In this document: positions 53,121 through 62,263 of the stretch, in pieces
Numbering within the stretch: position 1 is the stretch's first letter
Layout: each line of letters opens with the position of its first letter
NCBI GenBank assembly: GCA_023898385.1
Contig: CP060220.1
Span: 1,736,001-1,800,000 of the forward strand
Source: Pseudobdellovibrionaceae bacterium
GTDB taxonomy: Bacteria > Bdellovibrionota > Bdellovibrionia > Bdellovibrionales > UBA1609
Length of the DNA stretch: 64,000 nucleotides
Direction of reading: 5' to 3'
Program-made: the position numbers and the translations under genes
The notes under the pieces: model-generated
Told to the model about the DNA's origin: nothing
Database searches by the model: none
What the model saw: the letters and a program-made list of their open reading frames with translations, nothing else

Positions 53121-55565
53121 TTATTGAATCGACTCCCAGGTTTCGCGGGCTGGAGGTCTTGATGAGACCTTTACTGGAATATGTTGAGATAGCCAAGCCA
53201 AAGACGCTGGCTGGCGACTATAAAGTTCATTGTATATGCCATAATATCTCACAACTTTTTTCACATAATTTCTTGTTTCCACAAAAGGTATATGCTCAAT
53301 GAATTCGTCCATTTCAAGGTGCCCGAACTTGCTCAGCCACTGTTCCGTCCGGTGAGGTCCTGCATTGTATGAAGCCGCCACCAAAGGGATTTGCTGTTGG
53401 AACTTTTTCATCAAGCGACCCAGGTAGCGGGTCCCAATTCGCAAGTTCACAACGGGTTTTGTGAGGTCTCGCGAATTAAATGTTTCATCGCCCAACAGCC
53501 TTGCAACTTGCTCGGCCGTAAAGGGCATGACCTGCATCAAGCCCCTTGCACCCGCTGGAGATATCACATCTTCTCTGTAAAAACTCTCGGCACGCATGAT
53601 GGACCACACCAACTCTTTTGGCACAACAAACTGGCTTGAGTAATTCTTCACAAAACCTTCATAAGCCTGAGGGTAGGCTGTTCGCCAAATCGAGCGAACG
53701 CCATTGATACCGTGGCGACTTCTGTCGTTTGAGAAATAGATCTGGCTCACATAGGCAGATCGATTGAAATAGCCCATTTCTTCGTAGGCCGCCATCAACA
53801 TTTTTAAATAGGCTGGGTTGCGGGTTTTCACTTCAATGGAGTAAAGCTCTAAACGAGCCAAGTCGAAATGGCCGGCGCGAATTTGCTGCTGAGCCCTCTC
53901 CATGTACTGTGTGAACTTTGGCTCTGACGCCAAGCTACTGGCCACATCCGTCTTTAGCCAACTTTCATCCATCAAACTGTCGCCATTTTCTTCTTCACTG
54001 TCTTCTTTAGACTCTTCATCACCATCAAGTGCCAACAGCTCTTCGGATTCTGCTTCTTCAGATACGGCACTCTCTGGGGCTACCACCGCAGTGGTCGCGA
54101 CGGGCTCAACAGATGCTGGCACTCGAACATTGGGTAAATCGGCCAATCGAGTCAGGCCTGGTAATTGGTGAGAGGCTGGTAAGACTTTTAGCCGGTAGAA
54201 CGAAGCCATACTATAAAAACTCAAACCACGATCCGCTGCTACCTCCGCAAAAAGCTTTCGACTTTCTGAGAACTGTTCGAGTCGTAAATGACTCATAGCC
54301 AACCAATACTTCACTTTTTCTTCAGGGTATTTTGACCAACGACGACGATTTTTCTCACGAAGCACCAAAAGCTCTGAAAAAGCTCCGACGGCCCCATCGT
54401 AATCACCCCGTAAGTACCGTATCCACGCCAGATGCCACTGAGCATCTCGACTCAATCCTGATTTTTTATATAGTTTTATAAACTGTTCAAACTTTCGGCT
54501 CGCCCCATCGTAATCCTGAAACTGATAGCTTAAAAAAGCTGCCGAAAAAAGAGCTTTGCGGCCCGCTTGTGATTTAGGCCGCTGCTCATAGGCTTTGTAG
54601 TAGATGCCCACAGCGTCTTGGTAGTGCCCGGCTCTTGATGCCGCCTTAGCTAATAACATCAGATAGTCGAAGTTTTTCTGTTGAGCTTGAAAGTACGGCG
54701 TCAACACCTGAAAGGCTTCTTCCACATAGCCCTCTTGGATATAGAACTGAGCGAGTATTTCATCATAAATAAATTTATCTTTGGGTTTAGATTTCTGAAT
54801 GAGAGAGTCTATCTCTTTACGGGCCCGATCTGAATTGCCGGAGAGCTGCAACCGGCGAATTCGAGATTTCAAATCTGAAGTTCGCGCCGAACAACCTATG
54901 ATTTTACCGTTCACTTTTGCAAGCTCTAGTTGATAGGTCCAATCATAAACCAGCGGATGATCTGGATGCTTTGAGTAGAGCTTTCGCGCCCAGTTGCATG
55001 CCCTGGTGTTTCGATCTCGCTCCTGCTCCACTTGCACCATTCGCCACAAAACCTCTGGGTGCCTGTGGGTGTATCGCCACTTTCTCTCTAGATAGGACAA
55101 ATGGTCGTAGGCGGCCTTCCATTTTTTCTCTCCCATATCTAGGCCACTTAAAAGAAATCGAATTTCATAGCGAATGCTACTTGACGGCTTCAAGCCCAAG
55201 GCAAGATCAAGATGAAAACGAGCGTCCTTCACTTGATTTTTTTTTACATAGACTTCACCTAAATAAAAGTGAGCATACACTGCCTGCACGCTGTTCAGTT
55301 GCAAACTTTTTTTAAAATACTCAATGGCTTCGTTGTATTGCTCTAGATCTTTGGCCCACACGCCGAGCGTGAAGTATTTTAGTCCCAAATCAGTTCGACT
55401 CAGTTGGCTGTCATCAACCGCACCCAGCGCCGACAACGCCTCTGCGAGCTTACCGCTTAACGCCAATGATCGACTCTTGTAAAACACATCAGTGACTTCG
55501 GTCTTTGCATCACCTTGGGACACAGCCATAAACATAAAAAGTAAGACAAAGACAAAATGCCGCAA
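53121..55565 (-). CDS. TPR-containing soluble lytic transglycosylase (Slt70-like)
   Basis: The start TTG 55565 has GGAG seven bases upstream. The 814-residue periplasmic protein has a signal peptide (RHFVFVLLFMFMAVSQGDA), TPR-type helices to about residue 460 (YNEAIEYFKKSLQLNSVQAV; YHLGEVYVKKN-like repeats), an acidic linker (SEEAESEELLALDGDEESKE) and a C-terminal SLT domain at about 640-790. The catalytic Glu is in SIMRAESFYREDV, with AGARGLMQVMPFTAEQV and PLVAASYNAGPHRTEQW. It cleaves peptidoglycan glycan strands to 1,6-anhydro products. It is 20 bases upstream of the DUF3857 gene and probably cotranscribed. Confidence 0.93.
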   Translation of the reverse strand: MRHFVFVLLFMFMAVSQGDAKTEVTDVFYKSRSLALSGKLAEALSALGAVDDSQLSRTDLGLKYFTLGVWAKDLEQYNEAIEYFKKSLQLNSVQAVYAHFYLGEVYVKKNQVKDARFHLDLALGLKPSSSIRYEIRFLLSGLDMGEKKWKAAYDHLSYLERKWRYTHRHPEVLWRMVQVEQERDRNTRACNWARKLYSKHPDHPLVYDWTYQLELAKVNGKIIGCSARTSDLKSRIRRLQLSGNSDRARKEIDSLIQKSKPKDKFIYDEILAQFYIQEGYVEEAFQVLTPYFQAQQKNFDYLMLLAKAASRAGHYQDAVGIYYKAYEQRPKSQAGRKALFSAAFLSYQFQDYDGASRKFEQFIKLYKKSGLSRDAQWHLAWIRYLRGDYDGAVGAFSELLVLREKNRRRWSKYPEEKVKYWLAMSHLRLEQFSESRKLFAEVAADRGLSFYSMASFYRLKVLPASHQLPGLTRLADLPNVRVPASVEPVATTAVVAPESAVSEEAESEELLALDGDEESKEDSEEENGDSLMDESWLKTDVASSLASEPKFTQYMERAQQQIRAGHFDLARLELYSIEVKTRNPAYLKMLMAAYEEMGYFNRSAYVSQIYFSNDRSRHGINGVRSIWRTAYPQAYEGFVKNYSSQFVVPKELVWSIMRAESFYREDVISPAGARGLMQVMPFTAEQVARLLGDETFNSRDLTKPVVNLRIGTRYLGRLMKKFQQQIPLVAASYNAGPHRTEQWLSKFGHLEMDEFIEHIPFVETRNYVKKVVRYYGIYNELYSRQPASLAWLSQHIPVKVSSRPPARETWESIQ

Positions 55566-55751
55566 AACTCTTCTCCCCCCTCAAATACCCCTATGAGGCC
55601 TACCGACCCCATCCCTATATGATACCGAAATTGCCGGTTTTTTTTAAGGCCAGCTGATAAAATGTGCCAATGATACTAGACCCCAATAAGGAACAGTGCG
55701 CCGACAGCGATTCGTTTTGTCTCCCTAGGGGTATGGTGGTAGTGACTTGGT

Positions 55752-57164
55752 ATGGCGAAAACAAAATCACTATTTTTTTGTCAGTCCTGTGGCGCAGAAC
55801 ACCCTAAGTGGCAGGGGCAGTGCCGAGAGTGTGGCGCCTGGAACACCTTGGTTGAAGAACGCATCTCCACCTCGACCAAAGGCGGGCGCGGCTGGAGTGT
55901 TGCGGGCAATGAATCGGTGAGTTCTCCTAAAAAACTGGTGGCGCTGGACTCTGAAGACGTTTCCGTTGAGTCGTCAAGTCGGTGTGCTACGGGCTTTTCA
56001 GAATTAGACAGGGTCCTCGGTGGAGGCCTGGTTCGAGGCAGTTATATACTGCTTGGCGGAGATCCTGGAATTGGAAAGAGCACGCTGTTACTGCAAATGG
56101 CTGGCGGGCTGGCTAAGAATAATTTAAAAGTCATGTACATCTCAGGTGAAGAAAGTGTGGGTCAAACGGTTTTGCGCGCCCAACGCCTCGGAGTAAAAGA
56201 AAAGTCTGTGCATGTGGCCAGCGAAAGTCGCTTAGAAAACATCTTGGCTCTTGCAAAAGATGACGAGCCCGATGTCCTCATCGTTGACTCCATTCAAACG
56301 GTTTATTTGTCTGACATCACCTCTGCACCAGGATCCGTTTCACAGGTCCGCGAGTGCGCTAGCCAATTGATGGCGCTGGCAAAAGGACAAAACATGAGTG
56401 TTTTTGTCATTGGCCATGTGACCAAAGAGGGTTCTATTGCTGGTCCGAAGACACTTGAACACATGGTCGATACGGTCTTGTCTTTTGAAGGCGATAACAG
56501 TCATCAGTTTCGCCTGCTTCGAGCATTAAAAAACAGGTTTGGTGCCACCAATGAACTCGGCGTGTTTCAAATGAACTCACAGGGACTAGAAGAGGTGGAA
56601 AACCCCTCTGAGTTATTTCTTGAAGAACGAGGTACTGATCTGCAAGGCTCCGTTGTATTTGCCGCGATGGAGGGCACTCGACCTTTGCTTTGCGAAGTGC
56701 AGTGTTTGACCTCGCCAAGCCCCATGGCCATGCCCCGACGAACTTCATTGGGCTTTGACACGAACCGCGTGCATCTACTTGTGGCCGTCTTGGACAAACA
56801 TTTAGACCTGGAACTGTCTCGAAGCGATGTATTCGTCAACGTGGTCGGCGGCCTTCGACTGAGCGAACCGGCTGCCGATTTGGCGGTGGCCGCCGCCATG
56901 GTGTCCACATCGTCACATCGAGAGATCAATGCCCATGCCTGCTTTTTTGGCGAAGTGGGTCTGACTGGTGAAATTCGCGCCGTCACTTTCGCTGATTCAC
57001 GACTCAAAGAAGCTGAAAAGTTGGGTTTTCGATATTTTGTGTTACCAGCCTCAAATAAAAAACATTTGCGGCAGTTAGAGCGGGAGCTCTCTGGCGAAAT
57101 TTTTTGGCTAAAGCACATCTCAGAGCTACCTCGTTGTCTAAAATTGATGCTGGAAAGCAAATAG
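55752..57164 (+). CDS. radA: DNA repair protein RadA
   Basis: RadA is a hexameric RecA-like helicase that drives branch migration in recombination. The 470-residue protein has the N-terminal zinc finger FFCQSCGAEHPKWQGQCREC, Walker A in GGDPGIGKSTLLLQMAGGLA, the RadA-specific KNRFG motif (RALKNRFGATNELGVFQM) and a C-terminal Lon-protease-like domain (GLRLSEPAADLAVAAAMVST). It is intact and of normal length. It precedes a CPBP gene by 12 bases. Confidence 0.97.
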   Translation: MAKTKSLFFCQSCGAEHPKWQGQCRECGAWNTLVEERISTSTKGGRGWSVAGNESVSSPKKLVALDSEDVSVESSSRCATGFSELDRVLGGGLVRGSYILLGGDPGIGKSTLLLQMAGGLAKNNLKVMYISGEESVGQTVLRAQRLGVKEKSVHVASESRLENILALAKDDEPDVLIVDSIQTVYLSDITSAPGSVSQVRECASQLMALAKGQNMSVFVIGHVTKEGSIAGPKTLEHMVDTVLSFEGDNSHQFRLLRALKNRFGATNELGVFQMNSQGLEEVENPSELFLEERGTDLQGSVVFAAMEGTRPLLCEVQCLTSPSPMAMPRRTSLGFDTNRVHLLVAVLDKHLDLELSRSDVFVNVVGGLRLSEPAADLAVAAAMVSTSSHREINAHACFFGEVGLTGEIRAVTFADSRLKEAEKLGFRYFVLPASNKKHLRQLERELSGEIFWLKHISELPRCLKLMLESK

Positions 57165-57176
57165 ACTGATTCGTAT

Positions 57177-57782
57177 ATGAAATCCGTAACTAGTATAACT
57201 GCGATCCTTTTTGAACTGGGTTTACTTGTTGTCGCCATGCCACTTTTTATTTTTTGGCTCTCTCCTGAGGAGCGAATTTTAGGAGAATTCAATGCCTACC
57301 TACTCGTGCAGGTGATGTGGGGAATGATTCCCCTCCTTTTACTGGGGTGGCTTATGACCCATCCTCAAATTAAAAAGTGGGGCCCAGTTCAAAGAATTCA
57401 TGAATTCATTGATCAGTCGTTTCTAAGAATATTGATTGATAAAAGCCATCCTCTCACTTTACTCGCCCTTTCTTTAGCCGCAGGCATCGGAGAAGAGTTT
57501 TTGTTTCGAGGTGTCTTGCAGGTAAAACTGGGACTCATAGCCGCCTCCATTCTATTTGGGCTAGCCCACACCATCACGTTCACCTATTTTGTTTTTGCCA
57601 CAATTATGGGACTTTACCTCGGTTGGATTTTCGAACTCACCCAAAGCCTATGGCTAGTGATAATGCTCCACGCCGGATACGACTTCTGGGCCCTCCTGCG
57701 CCTTAGGACCCAAAAGGTCTCGGATTCCCAAAAGGTATCGGATTCCCAAAAGGTATCGGATTCCCTTTGGGAATCCGTTTAA
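57177..57782 (+). CDS. CPBP intramembrane metalloprotease with repeat-encoded tail
   Basis: The 201-residue protein has about six hydrophobic segments and the CPBP (Abi/Rce1) motifs GEEFLFRGVLQVKLG, LFGLAHTITFTYF and MLHAGYDFWALLRL, which carry the Glu-Glu, His and His/Asp active-site residues. The last 24 residues read RTQKVSDSQ-KVSDSQ-KVSDSLWESV: they are encoded by three 18-bp copies of a dispersed repeat that lies across the gene end. The original C-terminus probably ended near LLRLR. The start lacks a clear Shine-Dalgarno sequence. Confidence 0.88.
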   Translation: MKSVTSITAILFELGLLVVAMPLFIFWLSPEERILGEFNAYLLVQVMWGMIPLLLLGWLMTHPQIKKWGPVQRIHEFIDQSFLRILIDKSHPLTLLALSLAAGIGEEFLFRGVLQVKLGLIAASILFGLAHTITFTYFVFATIMGLYLGWIFELTQSLWLVIMLHAGYDFWALLRLRTQKVSDSQKVSDSQKVSDSLWESV

Positions 57783-57985
57783 AGTTGGCGTTAGATATAA
57801 CGATATCTTCAGATGCGAGTGACGATATTTCCTTAGAAAAAAGGATTTCTACTGAAAGCACATAAAGATAGGTTTTCCCTGTAAGCCCATTGGCGAAAGC
57901 CATTTCGGCTGACAACGACCCACTCGAGCTAAATCGCCCCTTGATACTATTGTCACCCAAGCAGCAAAAAGAGTACTGACCACAT
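57703..57985 (-). pseudogene. Frameshifted short lipoprotein related to the GLUG lipoproteins
   Basis: From ATG 57985 (GAGG six bases upstream) one frame reads MWSVLFLLLG and stops at once; the neighbouring frame continues as CCLGDNSIKGRFSSSGSLSA and runs 85 residues to 57703. This join matches the lipobox plus mature start C-QLADN-I-G of the two GLUG lipoproteins. A change in the five-T tract at 57972-57976 would restore one frame. The 3' end (IPKGNPIPFGNPIPFGNPRP) is made only of the dispersed repeat. A truncated relic is likely. Confidence 0.5.
57709..57780. repeat. Three 18-bp tandem repeats plus inverted half
   Basis: CCCAAAAGGT(C/A)TCGGATT occurs three times in a row (57709-57726, 57727-57744, 57745-57762) and is followed by CCCTTTGGGAATCCG, which forms a 9-bp perfect stem with the last copy. 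The unit AAAAGGTATCGGATTCCC is the same as in the arms of the palindrome at 62264-62349. Confidence 0.93.
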
Positions 57986-58002
57986 TGTCAACCTCAAGGC
58001 GT

Positions 58003-59448
58003 TCACCAATAGTTCCCCTTATAACCCCTTAAATCAGGCATAATCACGCCCTCGTCAATTGACCAAACACTATCAAAGTCAAACCCAATAAACGTGGCCT
58101 GGTTATACATATTTACAGATGGCACGCCAGACCCAATAGATAAAACGCAATTTGTACATGCAAGGTCATTGGCAAAGAAAACATTTGTGTAAATTCCGCC
58201 ACCTGATGACCCAATAATATATCCCGCATCTGGCCCTGAAGTCGCCACGACATTCATCGCAACAAAACAGTTCTCAATATTGTTATTGCCGTGCAAACCG
58301 ATAAGGCCTCCCACCTCATTTGCGCCTTCAACGACGCCCACCGCATAAGAATTAACTAATTTCGACAAAACACCACCACCGCCCAAAACGCCGCCCACCT
58401 TATTGCCCGACGGAGATGTAATAATCCCACCCTTAAATGCCAGGCCATAGACCCCGACCGTTAGAGAGGAGCCTTCTCCGATAATCCCGCCGACATAGTC
58501 ACCCGTGGCTGTCACATTGCCTTCATAAGATGCCGTATCAATACCGTCATCTATACAACCAACGACACCTCCAACTCTTGTTGCTCCAGTAACGTTACCG
58601 CCAATTACAGAGACATTTTTGATAAGCCCAGATATTCGCTTATCTCCTATGACAGAGCCCACGCAATCAACGGCGTTTTCAATTGTAACTGAATGAAACG
58701 TCAAATCTCGAACGGTACCACTCGCCCGCCCCACAAAACCGATGTCACCATTGCCTCCCCCATCGATATGCATGTTAAAAATGGTGTGACCAAATCCATC
58801 GATAAAGCCATTAAAGACATTGATGCCGCCGCCGATTGGCGTCCAGTTATTTGTTGGAACAGCGCCGCCTTCGGAAAGGTCTATATCGTTTTGAAGTATA
58901 TAGAGCTTATTTGAGCTAGCAGGCCCATAGGGAATAGCCTGTAAGTCCGCTTTAGAATTAATCTTCACGACGGTAAAATTTGCTGTATCATAGAGTTCTG
59001 TGTTGATCGCTAATCCACCCTGAGTAACTGTAACTTGCCTCCATCCAGGATTAATCCCTGAACCAATATAGGGCATATCTGCAGATGGAAGTTGGGAAAC
59101 ATCAAAACTAAAGTATCCACCGCCTTCAACGAGGCACTCGGTGACAAGAAACTCCGAGCTCGAGGATTGAATGCCTGCCCCGCCCAAGGCAACTTGACCT
59201 CCCGACGGGTCACAATTGCCGGTAATTGTGAAGATAGCATCAAAATATCGATCAAGAAGATTTGATGTTGCTAAATTTGAGGGGCCGGTAAACTGCAAGG
59301 TGTTGGTAATATCAGGGCTGCCCCCCGGCGTTCCTGACGCTTCTATGATTCTGCCGTTAATTCTATTGTCCGCCAACTGGCACCCAACAAGTACACTAAT
59401 TACAATGGACACTGCCAATCTTAATGCCGCAGCCTCACGTGCTATCAC
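58003..59448 (-). CDS. GLUG-type lipoprotein, smaller paralog
   Basis: The 481-residue product starts at GTG 59448 (GGGAGAG upstream). Its signal ends in a lipobox (VISVLVGC) and the mature N-terminus CQLADNRINGRIIEASG is nearly the same as in the protein at 44100-46934. Two cysteine-containing segments (about 75-110) precede a beta-helix of GLUG-like repeats (DFTVVKINSKADLQAIPYGP opening; VGGVVGCIDDGIDTASYEGN, VGGIIGEGSSL). It is probably surface-exposed or periplasmic. The frameshifted gene at 57703-57985 follows on the same strand. Confidence 0.85.
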   Translation of the reverse strand: MIAREAAALRLAVSIVISVLVGCQLADNRINGRIIEASGTPGGSPDITNTLQFTGPSNLATSNLLDRYFDAIFTITGNCDPSGGQVALGGAGIQSSSSEFLVTECLVEGGGYFSFDVSQLPSADMPYIGSGINPGWRQVTVTQGGLAINTELYDTANFTVVKINSKADLQAIPYGPASSNKLYILQNDIDLSEGGAVPTNNWTPIGGGINVFNGFIDGFGHTIFNMHIDGGGNGDIGFVGRASGTVRDLTFHSVTIENAVDCVGSVIGDKRISGLIKNVSVIGGNVTGATRVGGVVGCIDDGIDTASYEGNVTATGDYVGGIIGEGSSLTVGVYGLAFKGGIITSPSGNKVGGVLGGGGVLSKLVNSYAVGVVEGANEVGGLIGLHGNNNIENCFVAMNVVATSGPDAGYIIGSSGGGIYTNVFFANDLACTNCVLSIGSGVPSVNMYNQATFIGFDFDSVWSIDEGVIMPDLRGYKGNYW

Positions 59449-59475
59449 TCTACTCTCCCAAAACGAAACTCTAGC

Positions 59476-59557
59476 AGAAGGTATCCCTTTACTTTTTGCG
59501 TTGCACAGCTGCTACTCCGCAGCGCTGTGCAACGCAAAAAGTAAAGGGATACCTTCT
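59476..59557. repeat. Perfect palindrome with 34-bp arms
   Basis: Left arm 59476-59509 (AGAAGGTATCCCTTTAC ... GCACAGC) is perfectly complementary to right arm 59524-59557; the spacer is 14 bases. It lies in a divergent gene gap, 28 bases before the GLUG gene start, so it is not a terminator of either neighbour. The arm core is shared with the 133-bp repeats at 22958-23222. Confidence 0.96.
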
Positions 59558-59751
59558 TATGGAATCACATTTCTTCTCGGCAGACTGGGGCCCGAACTTT
59601 AGGACGGGCTGCCGTTTTTTTAAGTTTTTGTATAAAAATGGGCCAAATTTAGTGTGAGGCCCAATTTATTTTGAACACCTTTGTCTAGATTCTAAAACTT
59701 GGCTTTTCTGTATCGAGCTCGTTGCCGAAAAGACGGTACCAGGAGCACCTT

Positions 59752-62256
59752 ATGATTCATTCAAATGATAAGATCAAAGACCATGTTAAAATTTTGCAAG
59801 ATTGCTTTTTATTTAAAGACACACCTGTAGATATTTTGCGCGAGCTGGCGCAAAACTTAGAAGAACAAAACTTTGATAAAGGTGATCCCATCTTTTTAGA
59901 GCGAGAAACCAGTCAAAATGTTTATTTTGTAAAATCAGGCTCTGTGGAAATCACTAAAAACACTCGCAGTTTAGGACAAGCCATACAAGTACGAGTCATC
60001 AAACATCGAGAACACTTTTCAGAACTTTCGGTCCTCACAAACTCCGTACACTCAACCAGCGCCTTTGCGCTTGAAGAAACCTCTCTTTTGGTGCTTAACG
60101 GCTCTGTTTTTGTCGATCGCATTCAAAATGATGTGGTGCTCGGCAAAAGCCTTGTGGGTTCACTCGCCCGACAGATTCAGAGTAACCTGAGAAGTAGCTA
60201 TGCTGTTAGAAAGTTTGACGAAACGCAACTGCGGTTTGACAATAAAATGATCAAACTACTGCCAGCATCCCATGTGACCAAATACAAAGTGATCCCGGTA
60301 AAACTAGAGAACAACAACCTTCACGTGGCCATGGTGATGCCACCCAATCCTGGCTTTTTTGAGGAATTTGAAAAAAGTCAGAGTAAGGTAAATCTTCTCC
60401 TATCAAATATCGAAGAAGAAGATTTCGAACGACTTCGTAAACCTATGTTAAACAACTACTTGGGTTTTCAAAGAACCATTCACCGAGATTTAGATGAAAC
60501 TGCACCAGAAGCACCATCTACTGAGGCTGAAATCGTCGAATACCTGGAATTTTCTCTCATGTTTTCGCAGCTTTCAAAGGCCGATCTTGAGCTTATCGCT
60601 CCCCATCTACAGTATCGCCGCTTTTCTCGCGACGAGCGTATTTTTTCTGCTGACACACCCTGCAGCGAAATTTATTTAATTAAATCGGGTAAAGTGGATT
60701 TGATTAAAAAAGTTGAAGGTCATCCCCTTTATTGCCATGTGGAAACTCGCGAAACCTACGATAGCATGGGTGAAACCTGCATTCTCACGAACACATGGCA
60801 TAACCTTCACGCTTCAGCCGTGACCGACTGTGAAGTCTATGTGCTGCATCGAGAGGCACTCGAAAAGCTCATGAACCTGTCAGATTTTTTAACTCCACTT
60901 GCAATCACTTTAGCTGCCAGACTACAGTCACTCAATCGCCTGCCCGGAATTGAATTAAACGTGAAGGACGAAACTGCATTTACTTCGCTGACTGAAATCA
61001 CCATCGTTCGCCCGTTTGGAGAAGAAGACACCTCTCACCGGGTCAAACTACAAAGCTCCGAGCCCGAGCACTCGCTTCAAGAAATCTTAGATTTTGCGCA
61101 AGAACAAAGAGCTAGCGACATTCATTTTGAATTTCTAGAAACAGGAATGCGAGTGCGCCTTCGTGTGGACGGCGTGATGATTCAGCCCTGGCACGAAATA
61201 TCCAGTGATTTGGGAAAACAAATCGTCAACCGAACAAAAGTAATTTCACAAATGGATATCACCGAAAAACGCCGACCTCAGGATGCCCAGTTTTCTTTTC
61301 GGTCAGGAAAGAAGCCAATGAGTGCTCGGGTATCCACCGTCCCCACTCGCTATGGCGAGAAGGTGGTGATACGACTGCTGGGCCGACGAAGTTCTGTTAT
61401 CCCTCTAAACCGACTTGCTCCTGAGAAAAGAGTGATTAAGTTTTTAAATAACCTCAGTCAATTTCGCCAAGGGTTATTTCTTGTCGCTGGCCCCACAGGA
61501 TCCGGAAAAACCACCACTTTGTATTCGTTACTTTCTGAAATCAATAAACTACAATATAACATCGTCACCATAGAAGACCCCATCGAACTGGAGCTTCCTG
61601 GCATTAACCAAATTCAAATCAACAAGGACATCGACCTCAATTACGACGTGGTTCTAAAGCACGTACTCAGACAAGATCCGGATGTGATTCTTGTTGGCGA
61701 AATCCGAGATGCACGTTCTTTACAAATGGTGTTTGATGCCGCCCTCACAGGCCACCTTGTTCTGGCCACCATCCATGCCTCTAACTCAGTGGACATATTG
61801 CCACGACTATTGGATTTGGGTGCGTCTCCGGCGCAAATTTCATCAAGCTTGATTGGAGTAATGGCGCAAAGACTAGTTCGAAGTATTTGCCCTGAGTGTC
61901 GCACGCAGCGAGCGATCACCAACGATGAGCTAAGACTGTTTAAAGACTGCCTGCCTGAACTTTCAGTGGGACCCAATATCTCTTACGGAAAGGGCTGCCA
62001 CAGCTGTAACTACACCGGATATTTCGGTCGAATTCCGATCTTTGAGTACTGGGCCAAATCGGAGCTGATTCGAGTGGCATTGGCCAGCCCTGACCCTGTG
62101 GCTGAACTCAACCAAGCCCTGCGCATGGAACCCTTTGAGACACTGGCAGAGTATGGCTTTCGAATGGCAGCCAGCGGATTAACGACAATTGAAGAAGTGC
62201 TCGGCGTCACTTATGGACTAAGCCAGCGCCACTCGAACTTATTAAAAATTGCGTAG
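59752..62256 (+). CDS. GspE/PilB-type secretion ATPase fused to two cyclic-nucleotide-binding domains
   Basis: I start at ATG 59752 (AGGAG six bases upstream), giving 834 residues. Order: cNMP-binding domain 1 (about 10-130), an MshEN-like segment (150-240), cNMP-binding domain 2 (265-385), then the T2SSE ATPase (430-834) with Walker A GPTGSGKTTTLYS near 580, Asp box EDPIELELPGINQIQI, Walker B ILVGEIRD near 645 and the zinc Cys pairs CPEC and CHSC. Such ATPases power pilus or secretion systems. Arg of the phosphate-binding cassette is replaced in both domains (HSTSAFA; NLHASAV), so cAMP binding is doubtful. No pilus genes are adjacent. Confidence 0.93.
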   Translation: MIHSNDKIKDHVKILQDCFLFKDTPVDILRELAQNLEEQNFDKGDPIFLERETSQNVYFVKSGSVEITKNTRSLGQAIQVRVIKHREHFSELSVLTNSVHSTSAFALEETSLLVLNGSVFVDRIQNDVVLGKSLVGSLARQIQSNLRSSYAVRKFDETQLRFDNKMIKLLPASHVTKYKVIPVKLENNNLHVAMVMPPNPGFFEEFEKSQSKVNLLLSNIEEEDFERLRKPMLNNYLGFQRTIHRDLDETAPEAPSTEAEIVEYLEFSLMFSQLSKADLELIAPHLQYRRFSRDERIFSADTPCSEIYLIKSGKVDLIKKVEGHPLYCHVETRETYDSMGETCILTNTWHNLHASAVTDCEVYVLHREALEKLMNLSDFLTPLAITLAARLQSLNRLPGIELNVKDETAFTSLTEITIVRPFGEEDTSHRVKLQSSEPEHSLQEILDFAQEQRASDIHFEFLETGMRVRLRVDGVMIQPWHEISSDLGKQIVNRTKVISQMDITEKRRPQDAQFSFRSGKKPMSARVSTVPTRYGEKVVIRLLGRRSSVIPLNRLAPEKRVIKFLNNLSQFRQGLFLVAGPTGSGKTTTLYSLLSEINKLQYNIVTIEDPIELELPGINQIQINKDIDLNYDVVLKHVLRQDPDVILVGEIRDARSLQMVFDAALTGHLVLATIHASNSVDILPRLLDLGASPAQISSSLIGVMAQRLVRSICPECRTQRAITNDELRLFKDCLPELSVGPNISYGKGCHSCNYTGYFGRIPIFEYWAKSELIRVALASPDPVAELNQALRMEPFETLAEYGFRMAASGLTTIEEVLGVTYGLSQRHSNLLKIA

Positions 62257-62263
62257 GTATCTC

